DNA from: Bostrychus sinensis | Lineage: Eukaryota > Chordata > Actinopteri > Gobiiformes > Eleotridae | Assembly: GCA_020698575.1 (NCBI GenBank) | Contig: CM036243.1 | Span: 26,147,403-26,211,402 of the forward strand | Reading direction: 5' to 3' | Length of the DNA: 64,000 bases | In this document: positions 1 through 21,100 of the stretch, in pieces | Position numbering within the stretch: position 1 is the first letter of the stretch | Layout of the letters: each line of letters begins with the position of its first letter | Program-made: the position numbers and the translations under genes | The notes under the pieces: model-generated | What the model saw: the letters and a program-made list of their open reading frames with translations, nothing else | Databases searched by the model: none | Told to the model about the DNA's origin: nothing

Positions 1-73
1 AGCATAAAAGGACAGATGAGACAAAGTTGAAGGGTGAAAAATGGTTGACCATAAACAAACATAATATCCTTAC
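1..73 (-). other. naa15 intron 17 (partial)
   Basis: Intronic sequence running off the left edge. No exon of the C-terminal part of NAA15 is seen in it. Confidence 0.85.
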
Positions 74-10427
<10,354 letters not shown>

Positions 10428-10620
10428 TGTTGCAGCAGAGATGAGTGTCTCCTGGAGCTCAGCACATGTAGCTAAAGTTAGCCCCAGCCCGGGTGCAGTC
10501 CAGACGAGTAGAGCCGAGGGGCGGCCCTGCTCCCGTCCCACCGCTCGATTACTCCGTTTTCTCTCCTCCACATTTCCTCCTCACAGTCACGGAAGGGCCC
10601 ACAGTTTATGAAACGACAGT
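10428..10620 (-). promoter_or_regulatory. naa15: naa15 5'UTR / CpG-rich TATA-less promoter region
   Basis: CpG-rich DNA directly upstream of the start codon. It has a GC box (ggggcgg, 10518-10524), an ETS-core cggaag near 10590 and no TATA box. This fits a housekeeping promoter. The transcription start cannot be fixed from sequence. Two upstream ATGs are present (see findings). Confidence 0.6.
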
Positions 10621-11321
10621 GGTTTATAATGTAGGAAAAAATCCATTCTCTAAAGATAAATCATCTTAGGGACATTAAAACAACTTTTGCATGTAGGCGG
10701 AAGTTATCAGCTAATTCATTTATATTTCACCTGTTGTTGGTAACACTTTTATTTTATTGATGACCTGTCAAATACAATTGGCTTATTCATTCAGTATTTC
10801 AAACTATTTGTTTATCATGTTTAGCCTGGGCTTTTTTCTATGTAGTAATGTAGGACAGGGATGGACAACTTATTCCCTTCTGTATATAATGCAGACAGCG
10901 GAAAAGCCCTTAGTCCTGTCACAAAACTCATTTTTTTTTATTTTTTTTAATTTAGAATTATTATTATTAAAATCCCTATTATCTGGATAGGAACAGGTAG
11001 GTTACTCATCCTGGGACCCATCTATAGGACATAATAATCATGTAAATATCTCAACAGTGCATTAAATTATTTATTATAAGATTAAAGACGCCTGGGCACA
11101 ATTTATTATTGGGCCCCTAGATGATTAAGTGAATGAACACATTCCCAAAAAAATAACACATTTCAAACACCATTCAATGCATATACAAATAACAGATAAA
11201 TGAATAATAATATGAATTACAATGGTTTATTAAATAAAAAATAATAACCATCTATAGGAAATAAATTAAAACAAACCAAAATGTAATACTGTTCGTTGTC
11301 AATAAAGTAATCCCTTGTTGG

Positions 11322-11335
11322 TCACTAGAGGGCGC
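11322..11335 (+). promoter_or_regulatory. CTCF-like site
   Basis: tcactagagggcgc is a close match to the CTCF core consensus (CCASYAGRKGGCRS). It sits between the two genes. This is a motif match only; occupancy is not known. Confidence 0.5.
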
Positions 11336-12133
11336 CATAGTGACAAGTATGAAGGTGGATAATCATACCTCTCTACAATGGACTCCTTTGGTTAATTGGT
11401 TGTCAACAAGCAAACTGTGTAGCTTTAAGTAAGATACAGAGATACAGAGTGTGTGAAGTGTAGGTTATATGGCTTTAGTACCTAAGCCTTTTTACTGTTT
11501 ACATATGCTGGGCAACTATAGCTGATAGATTAGGGTCTTAAAAGATACACAGTATATAATTTAAACATAAGAATAAACAGATCAAGTCAAGTAAAAATAA
11601 TTAGGTATCTTTCTTTGTGTGCGGGTGTGTGCATTTTATTCATTGTTGGAGACAGCTTAGGCCTTGCTCTGCTGTTATCTGGTGGCCTCCTACTCCTCCA
11701 CCACACTGGCTCCTGCTACCACATTAATCAACTTGACACAGCACACACACACTGACTACAGAGACCTTTGTTGGGCGCCCATAAGAGAGAGAAGCTGCCT
11801 GCGAATGACGGCAGAAACAGATCTATGTCCCCGCAATGTAACGCAGGAAGAGGAGCAGCCCATTCCCCGTCTGCTCCTCCACGCCATACGTCACCTCCTC
11901 TCTCCCCAGCTACATTTCTCCACCTTATTACTCTCCAACAGGGAAGGCAGAGTGAATGATTCCACCAGCTCATCTCCCACTCTTTGTGACACATCATTTG
12001 TCCTTCTGATTAGAGCCCATAACACTGCCTCCGGAGTGTGTGCAAGGCCGATGGTGTGTGTCTGTGAGCGTTTGGCTTCACCGGCAAACGGCCTGTCATT
12101 AACGGGCTTGTTGTTGGACTATATCTGCTCAAA

Positions 12134-12136
<3 letters not shown>

Positions 12137-12167
<31 letters not shown>
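12137..12167. repeat. (GT)n microsatellite
   Basis: About 15 uninterrupted GT units. Confidence 0.97.
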
Positions 12168-12170
<3 letters not shown>

Positions 12171-14282
12171 CCTATCCTATTATCTGCCACCAACCTCTGC
12201 ACTCATTAAATCAGTTCATTTTAATTTGCAGCAAAAGAAAGACAAAAGCAGCCTCTAAAAGCAAGCTTTGAAAAAGAGTTAGAGGAACACATTATACTGT
12301 AAAATAAGTCCTTATAGTTCATATTGAAAATATAGTTTGATTATATTTCAAATTCATTTCAACTCACTTCCTGAATCTTGATGCTGATGCCACTATCACA
12401 CAGGTGCATCAGACTTCAGGATATTGGAAAATGGGCATAATGTGCAGTTCACTTATGTCATGCAGACAAAGCCTGGACAATGCATGTTGCAAACACACTT
12501 GTTTAAACAGTCAGTCTATGCACAACTGTATGCACATATAAACTGAAAAAATATTTAGGACAGCGCAATGAGCTATTGTGTGATTCTAAGTATATTTCTG
12601 ACATTGCTGGTATATGGTGGAAGGATGTTCTTTCCACTTCTGGATTTGGTCCCAACAGAGCTCACTGAGACATTCAGAGGTTTAAAAATCTTCTGTAACC
12701 AATGCCATTAGCAGGTTTCACAACAATAGGTTGCAAAGTTACAAAGATCTTGAGAGAGTTCTTTGCTTTTACCCACAGATGTTTCCTGTGTGACATCTAT
12801 GTAAAGAGACACCTTTTTATAGGTCTGATGAGAGGCAGCATTGCTTTTTGATCACTGATAGATTACTGATGCTGCCTTGGCTTTCAACCCCTTTTTGCAC
12901 CTCCCTTTCTTCATGAGTTCAATACTTTCCCCCTGTGTCATCCCAATTTATTACACATAACTTAATTGCTGAATGTATTTGTATTGGTTTCAAATTAATT
13001 ACTTAGGTTGTTACCAACATCTGTAAAAATTTCCTGTCAGTATCATGTCAGAAATATATTTGTTAAGAAAAGCGGTGACTTGTTTAACACTTATTTTACC
13101 CGCTATGATCAGGTGAAATTCAGATATATTATGAACACCGTGATCAGGAGAATAATCACATATTTTTTTAGCAAACACATACAAACAAATACATTTAACA
13201 TGTGAAGTGCTTTCATATTTTTTTCAGACAATATCTTGCAATCTGGTTTATAGCTTCAAGACATAAAACACTTTGTCTTTTAGGTGCACCCATCAGTTTA
13301 GTTATACTCCATCATGTAACGCTGAGTAAAATGGCATGTTACAATCTTGAAACAAGAACTTGCTACAGTCTGTTATCAATGTGCAGGAGGCGCTTATTCA
13401 GAGGTAACATCCAACTTATCTTTGCCGTATTTGTCTTGTTTAGTGGGTGTACATCCTTAATGCTATTGTGATGCTATATTTACGATACATTGTAAAGATT
13501 TTGTTTGATTTTCATAATTTTCAATGGATCCTAACTGATTATCAGTTAATTGCTTGGAACTTAATACTGTTGGATTGTGTGCAGGTAAAAAGTACTGATG
13601 GAAGAAAACTTCATGCAGTATAGGCACCTGTACTTCTTTCACTCTTCCACAGTGATAGTGCAATCAACAGTTGCTCTACTTTTTCACACCAGTAATGAAC
13701 ACCTCAGCGCAGTGCACTCTGGAGATGCTCAGGTGTGGGCTTTTGGGTGGATGGTTGTAGCAAATATCTCCCACTAAACCATCCTCTTCTTCTTCCCTTC
13801 CCCCTTTGGCCCCCCACCAATCTTCCCTCTGTCCTGTCCTTCATCCTCTCTGTTGGTCCCGTTTTTCTCTGTCCTAGCTGGTGTCGCCACTGAACATGAG
13901 TAATGATGTTGTCATCTCTGTTAGTCTCCATTTATCAATGTCAGATGGAAGAGCAGAAGTGTGGTGGTTATGCGTGTGATGCTGTGGGTGGGGGGGTAGA
14001 GAATTGAGGAGGGAACAAGGATGCTGGTTATAGGATCTAGGAGAGGAAACAGTGGTGAGGAGAAAGAGGAGGCAGGTGTGTAAAATGGATAGATGGAGAA
14101 AAGGGGCGGGCTGACAACATGAAGAGGAGTGAGTTTGAAAGGGGTTGGCCGTAGAAAAGATGAATTACAAGAAAAAGGTCTTGGCCCTGCGTGTGGTCTG
14201 TCTGTCTGTCTGCCCATGATTCATCGTCGCTGTTACAGCTAGACAGAATTAAGACTGCTCTTTAGCATATGCACGTCTAATT

Positions 14283-14290
14283 ATGCAAAT
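14283..14290 (+). promoter_or_regulatory. Octamer (POU) motif
   Basis: Perfect ATGCAAAT within a non-repetitive, homeodomain-site-rich stretch (tagcatatgcac and ctaattatgc just upstream), shortly beyond the predicted maml3 poly(A) site. Confidence 0.35.
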
Positions 14291-14525
14291 GAGTTCTGTT
14301 AGACAAAACATTACTGGAGCAGTTAGTCAGTCTGGTTTTGGAGACGGCATGAATGTGTGCGCATTTGTCTCTGTCAGTCATGTGACCCTGAAACTAAATG
14401 AAATAGCTGCTTGTCAGCTAACAGTGTAAGTACTGAAGCCGCTGTGGTCCACTGGCTGCGTTGAGAAATAAACCCCAAAACAACGAAGAACTTTCAATGA
14501 ATATGATCCGCGAGAACATTCTCTC

Positions 14526-14531
14526 TTTATT
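14526..14531 (-). terminator. maml3: Candidate maml3 polyadenylation signal
   Basis: Reads AATAAA on the minus strand. It is followed within about 40-60 nt by the T/G-rich sequence ttcgttgttttgggg. Transcript evidence would decide. Confidence 0.5.
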
Positions 14532-16364
14532 GTATCTTTTTGAAAAACAAAACAAAAAGGTTTTGTAATTCTCTTTTTAATTCTGTACAGGATAAAAAGA
14601 AATAAGCACTGCTTAGGACCAGAGTCAAATCTCAACTAGAAAAACAAATGAAAAATCATAAAAGAAGGAGGTTTACAATACAAATTAGTAGTAAGACATT
14701 GTCTGAAGTGCAATGGCATAGCTCAGATGGGTTAAAAGTGAAACCAAACTTCAAAATAAAAATACTTTTCTATTTTTCAACAAACAGTAAATTCTTTATA
14801 CAGAGTAGAGACTGTATTATCTGATGTATTTAAACCTGTAAAAACATATTTACAAATAGCCAATATCTTTTATATATTTTTCTCATAATCACATATATGT
14901 CAGCACCAGTAAAAAAAAAACAATAAAATAAACAAAGAACATCAACAACAACAATTTTGTTAAAATGTTGTCTACAGACTTGGTCCCAGTACGTCATGAT
15001 ATTTGGAGGAAGCTTCTTGTCTCAGCTTCAACCTTCATGTAAAAGAGGACAAAAGGTCATGACCTTGTGTGACCTTAACATCAACCCAGAAGTTTTTCTG
15101 CCTTTCCACCTCCATTTTGAGTGAAAATGGTAGGTGAAGATTTCCTCTTTTGAACAGCTCTGATATTAAGTTTAATATCTGAGTTTGCCTGGAGTCAGAA
15201 GTTTTGGAAGCATTAGCAGTGGAATCACGGATACTAACACTCCACTGCTTTTCTTGTGCAAGAAGTCTTACACAAAGGCGTGAGTTTTTCCTGCTCAACT
15301 CTGACACTCAATACGTTAGCTTACCATTTGTTAAACTTCCAAACATGACATAAACATAACTTCTTTTGGGGAGTGCTAACAAATAACACATACAGGGACA
15401 ATGGTCATAGTTTAAAGTTTGGATTTAAAGGGTTGATTATACCACACCAACAACCATGAGAACAAATGTTTGGATGATACAGAGCTAGTTTACAGAGAAA
15501 AAGGCTTTTTGGTTTGTTGATTACAGCTTCGTCCTTTAAAACTCTCATTCTGATGAGCTTAATACAACATAATGCACATGCAGACACTCTTCATTCATCT
15601 TTTAATATTACAAAAACAGCTTGGGAAGGAAGGTGGTATAACAGTAAATGTATTCAGATGCACAGTTATTACTCAGTCAATAGGTAAACGAATGAATACA
15701 GCCAACAGTAAGCTTGATGGAAAAAAACTCACTAATAAAGACTCACTAATATGAGCTTAAAGAAGGGGAAATCTCAGTGGAAGCACTATAATTGTCCTAA
15801 TGCTATCTGTGGCTAAACATTACTTTTTTTACGACCCATCAGCTGTCACAATACAAGGCTTTGAAGTGGTTTATTTTTCTAAGCAACAATTTTCTTCACA
15901 GTAGAGTTACAGTATAGCACAGTTATGTTGTAGCTGGAGTGAGATGCAGTACAGAGAAAGCCATATTGTTAAGCTATGGGCGACACTGGAAATTAGACAA
16001 TGTTTTTTTAAGACAACACAAACTAAAACAAGTGCATTTTAACCATGTACATAGGACAATACTAACATCATCGTTTAAGAGGAAACAGCAATGAGAAAGT
16101 ATATGGGCCTTAAGTGAGTAACTTTTTTTCATACTAAAAAAAAAGAAGAAGTCACTTGTGGTGCTTGGATACATTCAGTGCCCAGTGATGATTTAGCTTT
16201 GTGTCGGCTGATGCATGCAATGTGCTTGTGCGAGGCCATGACAGGGTTTGCCACACACACTGCTGTATATTCACCGTAATGGCAGATATGTGTGCCGATG
16301 CTCGCTTAGCTGCCTGTTCCCTGTCATTGACTCTCTTCATGTATGGAAATGAAGCCAAGCAAAT

Positions 16365-16378
16365 GCACTAGAGGGCAG
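16365..16378 (+). promoter_or_regulatory. CTCF-like site in maml3 3'UTR
   Basis: gcactagagggcag matches the CTCF core. It has the same orientation as the site at 11322. Confidence 0.5.
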
Positions 16379-17050
16379 CGTTGAGCACAGTAGAGGCGCA
16401 TCATTTGTTCTACTGTGATGTTCACCATTTAAACAGGGGAAGGGAGTGTGGATAGTCTCTGGGGACCGAGGGGAAGACGGGAGGAGAGAGGGAACGAGGA
16501 TGACAGAGAGAGAGATCAAGTGAAGACAACAGAGTGAAAAAGACACGTTTGAGTGGTGTGTGTTCGCCACACAAATCTGACAGAGGAAATGGGAGCGTTG
16601 AGAGTGCTTTCTACTCTCTTCAGCATCTCACATAGCTGAGAGATCTAAAGCACTGAGCAAGGTGGCACAAACACGCAAACACAAATAAATTGTTGTCTTG
16701 AGAACAAGTCTTCCTTCCCCTTCATCAGTCTGTGGTGTTCAATCAGCCCCCGCCGAAGCTCTGGCTCAAAGCACTGTTTAAACGGGCATCGCTTTCAAAC
16801 ATAAGAATAATTCATTTCAAGGACAGAAAGGGAGCTAATGGAACACACCTTTAATCTCTATATGGGTTTACTTTAAATGCACAAGACATAATGGTCTCTT
16901 TCTTCAGCATTCACACACACACACACTTGTAACACAGAACTCATCAGAACCTAGCTCATGTTTCACAAAACAAAAACATGCCGGTAGCAGTCCTTGCTGT
17001 GTCATGTCCCACGTTTAGTTCATCCAGTAAAACTCTGATTTCCCCTTTGG

Positions 17051-18120
17051 CTATTGGCCCGGGAAAAACTCCTCCATCCAGCCGTCACTCGAGTCCAGCT
17101 CTGCCCCTGATCCGTCGCCCAATCCGAAGGCTGCACCACCTGAGGGCCCGCCCCCGTAACCGTACGATGACATGTCCTGATTGGGTGTCCTCTGGTAGCT
17201 CTGTGGCTGACCTCCTACACCCCCTGGTCCATATGGCCCACCTCCGCCCCCAGCCCCTATCCCAGGCCCCCCAGGTCCTGGGCCGAAACCTCCCATCCCA
17301 CTCATGCCTTGGCCCATCACTCCCTGGTTCATGCCCTGGTTCATGACCATAGGCCGTGGCTGATTGGTCCTGGGCTGGCCGCTCATGTGAGGGCCCATCA
17401 TGGGGCCGCCCATCGCCGCAGCGGGGTTTCCCACCCGGGGGTCCATGGCCTGGCTCATGCCCTGGCCTGGGCCCTGAAAGTGTTGCTTGGCCATGCGTGG
17501 GGGCTGTCCCGGCTGCATGTAGCCCTGAGCCGAGCTGAACCCCACCATGTCCGCTCCTCCCGTAGTCCTTCCCACTCCCCCGGCCATGGCCTGCAGCCCC
17601 TGTCCTTGCTGCTGTGGCCAGCCCCCCGCCGCCATACCCCCACCTCCGCCCCCTCCAGCTCCCAGCATGCTTTGCAGTCTCTGTGCCTGTGCTTTGGCAT
17701 TGGGAGGTCCTTTAAGGGGCTGCTGTGTCATGGAGTTTATCATCATCCCCTGGCTTCCGTATCCTGCGGCTCCTCCCGGACCTCCAGGCATGCCCCCTGG
17801 TCCTGCTCCTGCCTGCCGAGGGGGCCCCGCTGCTGGGTTGTGTTGCGCTGGAAGACCCATGGGGGCTTGGACACCTTGGCTTTGGTGCTGCTGGTGCATC
17901 ATTTGGCTCATGTTGGGGTTGAGTCCATAGAGAGACCCCTGATTGGATCCTTGGTTGCTGTACGGTAGACCCATGTCAGACTGTGGTCCCACTGAGCCCC
18001 CCTGGCCTTGGACCGATCCCATCTGGACCATCTGCTGCTGGTTCTGCTGCTGCTGGAGGAGACGAGCCGCTCGAATGTTCTGGAGGGCCTGGCTCCTTGA
18101 CGCCAGCTCCTGGGGAGGCC
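17051..18120 (-). CDS. maml3: maml3 last coding exon
   Basis: 1070 nt, 356 residues plus stop. It continues the split Gly codon as GPPQELASRSQALQNIRAA, then a Gln-rich stretch (LLQQQQNQQQM). Long Gly/Met/Pro-rich low-complexity sequence follows, with a run of seven Gly about 165 residues in, and then the conserved tail GWMEEFFPGQ and TAG. The acceptor is ctttcag. The GC content is much higher than in the surrounding DNA. Confidence 0.93.
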
Positions 18121-21100
18121 CTGAAAGCAAAACAAAGATTCTAATTTAGTTCAAATATGAGACAGAGACTACACCTAACCTCCACAGTTTTACAGAGCAG
18201 AGACCTGGTAGTGAGGAAATGACTCTAAATCCTTTAATAAACCCACTTCTGTCATCCCTCTGCTAATCCCTCAACTCACAGTCCCGACTCTAACTCTAAC
18301 CGAGCAGTCTGAATAAAGAGAAAAACCCACTCCAATGCTCAACTATGTGTGCAGTGAGCGGAGTTATAGGTAATTGAACACAGCAAAACAGCCGCATCCA
18401 GCGCACTTATCACCTTGTATGAATATGACTAAACAGTCGAGCGTGAGCCGGTTCTGATTGCAGGCGATAATAACATAATCACAGTGTTTCTGATGCACCG
18501 CAGGATATAGCTGCTGTGTATTAATAGGCCAGACTTTTGTGCTAAAGAGCCCTATTCTTCTGTTATTATCACTTTAGCCTTGGAAAAAAACATCTAATGG
18601 CTATAAATGGATTTTCCATGTCCTTGTCATTCCTCCTTTCTCTCTTCCTTCCTTCCTTGATTATGTTCTTGTTTTTTTCTTCCTTCCTAGTCTTCCATCG
18701 TTGTATCCTTCCTATGTTCCTTTTATCCTAATCTTATCCTTCCTTCCTTGTATCTGTATATCTTTGTTTCCCTCCTTCCCGGATTATTTCCTTGATTTAG
18801 ATTTTCCTTCATTCTTTAAAACTTTTATTTATTTTTTAAATATTTCTATTATTATTCCTTCCTCCCTTCCTTCATTCCTCGTGCCATTCTTTCCTTCCTT
18901 CCTTCCTCCCTCCAGTCCTTCCTTAGTCCATCCCTCGCTTCCTTCCTCCTTTCCTCTCTCTCTTCCTTCATCCATTCCTCTTCCCATCCTTCATCTTTTC
19001 ATTCCTTCCTTCCTCCCTCCCTCCATTCCTTCGTCCATCCCCTACCTTCCTTCCTTCCTCCTTTCCTCCCTTCCTTTTCTCTCTCTCTCTTCCTTCCTCC
19101 CCTCCCTCTCTTCCTTCCTCCCTTCCTTCATTCATTCCTCTCCTCCATTCATTCCTCTCCTCCATCCTTTGTCCCTCCCTCCCTCCCTCCATTCCTTCAT
19201 TAGTCCATCCCTCCCTTCTTTCCTCCCTTCCTCTCTCTCTTCCTTCCTTCGTCCATTCCTCTCCCCATCCTTAGTCCTTTCCTTCCTTCCTCTCTTCATT
19301 CATTCCTCGCTCCCTCCATTCCTTCCTCCCTTAGTCTGTCCCTCCCCTCCGTCTTCCCTTCCTTCCTCGTCTCTCTCTCTCTTCCTTCCTTTCCTCCCTC
19401 CCTCCTGCTCTTCCTTCCTTCCTTCCTTCGTTCCTTCCTTCCTTCCTTCCTTCCTTCTTTGACTCCAGCCGAACTCTGGGGGATCCAGGACAGACAAGTT
19501 GCCGTGGTAACAGGCAGAGAAGGAATATTCTATATTTTTTCCCGGAGCGAGCGTGAGTGAGCGAGAGCATCTGAGCATCGAAAACTGACAAATCTGACAG
19601 AGTCTGGCAGAGAGGACCAACTCCAGTCCGAGGGTTAGCACAGCTTTAGGTTTCCGCAGAAGAATATGGTGCACAAGACGGTTAAATCTGAACTGAAATA
19701 TACCGTTTATGCCATACTTGTTGCAGATAACGTCCGCTTCATTGACTGTGTGATGAGAAACAGCAGTGTGACTGTGATTACCATCTGGAAGCTCTGCGAA
19801 AAACTACAGCCGATGATACCAAAAATCCATTCAGTAATGTGTTTATCAATAAAATGCAGAAAGAAATTAGGTCAGGTCATGACTTGTTCAAAGGAAAATC
19901 TATTGAGGATCTGCCATAGGATTGTTCTCTGTATGTATTGTAGGCATTGTTTCAAAAATGTGTGCATCGTGTGTGTACCGTGTGCATACCTTGGTACTGA
20001 TTGACTTGGGGATATGGATTCCTCTGGCCCTGGCCCATCTGCCGTGGAAGATGCTGCTGCTGTTGAAGCTGCATGCAAACACAAACACAGTGTTAGTGCA
20101 TTCAGTCAAATTTTAAAGTCTAGATTTAAAATGTATTTATTATTATTTTATCATATTTGGTTAGGACAAGGTTAGATGAAGGCCGATGATACGTTATGGT
20201 GACCCGTGAAAGGAACAGCCAGTAGAAGAAGAAATATGTAACACTTACAAATGGTACTAGTCTTGCTTAATTTTGTTTTTTGTTGCTCTGACTAGGGCTA
20301 CACAATATATCAAGAATTTATTGTTATATTTGCAAATGCAATAACCATATCGAAGTGTTATGGTTTTCCATCTGACAAATAAGTACACATTGTCAGAATC
20401 ATTTTCCTATCGGAGCCTTGAATAAAAATGTGTTGTGACCAAATAAAAATGTTTAAAAGTCCAGATTTAGTGCAGATTTAATCCTCATTTAGCCTGGTTT
20501 AAGTCTTTGGTTAGTCCTTATTAAGTTTAGATTTTGACACAGTTGTGACTAGTTAATTCAGGGACTTACATTTCTGCTCTAATTTAATTGAATTTACTGT
20601 GTCAACAGTTTATCAAAATATTGCCAATCACATCATTAGCACATTATTCGAGTTATTAGTTATATAGTTAACAGTTATCGAATATTGATTGTTTTCCTCA
20701 TATTGTGCACCCCGAGCTCTGACCACATAAATAAAACTTCTCTCTAGTTTCTTTCGAGTTTGGATGCCTTTCCTGTCAATATAACATATACACCTCTCTT
20801 AGAAGTTGTTATTCTGTCCAGTACGTACTCCACCTCATGCTCCTATTGCTTTTGTTTAATCACCCAGGCCTGCCTCAGACACATGTTTCATGGCACCACA
20901 TACATTATCCCGGCAGACGAGCTCCTCTCATTAACAGCTGGTTTTGCAGTGTAATCAACAGATACTAAATGCTGGTGCGTGGACAACATAAGGTGCTGCT
21001 CGTTTAAATGAAAGTTATGATGTCTAGTTAACGGCACACGGTAAGCCACAGCAGGGGTGCAGCTCCTTTCGCACACCTATATTTGCATGGCTGTATGTTT

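Larger units (their letters stand above)
10621..14504. other. Intergenic region between naa15 (5' end) and maml3 (3' end)
   Basis: About 3.9 kb with no supported gene. 10.6-11.3 kb is AT-rich with nothing recognised. A CTCF-like site lies at 11322-11335. The stretch 11660-12130 looks like conserved non-coding DNA. A GT microsatellite follows at 12137-12167. 12.2-14.2 kb has nothing recognised apart from a C/T-rich patch near 13.78-13.87 kb. 14.21-14.35 kb holds a perfect octamer motif. Confidence 0.8.
14505..17050 (-). other. maml3: maml3 3'UTR (predicted)
   Basis: About 2.5 kb between the stop codon and a minus-strand AATAAA (tttatt at 14526-14531). A T/G-rich stretch lies further downstream around 14470-14490, which is expected beyond a cleavage site. 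The lower half (14.6-16.0 kb) is AU-rich, as long regulatory 3'UTRs often are. A second minus-strand AATAAA near 15870 could give a shorter form. A CTCF-like motif lies at 16365-16378 and a short CA run near 16914-16925. Confidence 0.6.

Noticed and set aside
11664..12209. 181-codon plus-strand frame in the intergenic region
   Set aside because: Runs into the GT microsatellite (Cys-Val repeat) and has no recognisable domain; more likely non-coding.
10620..14500. Possible rab33b, setd7 or mgst2 exons expected from human synteny
   Set aside because: No frame on either strand with their features was found in this interval.
17309..17968. 219-codon plus-strand frame antisense to the maml3 last exon
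   Set aside because: Shadow of the GC-rich MAML3 coding sequence, whose own frame has diagnostic motifs and splice sites.
18701..19462. 253-codon plus-strand open frame
   Set aside because: Pure Ser/Phe/Leu/Pro repeat translated from the CCTT-type tract; no protein character.
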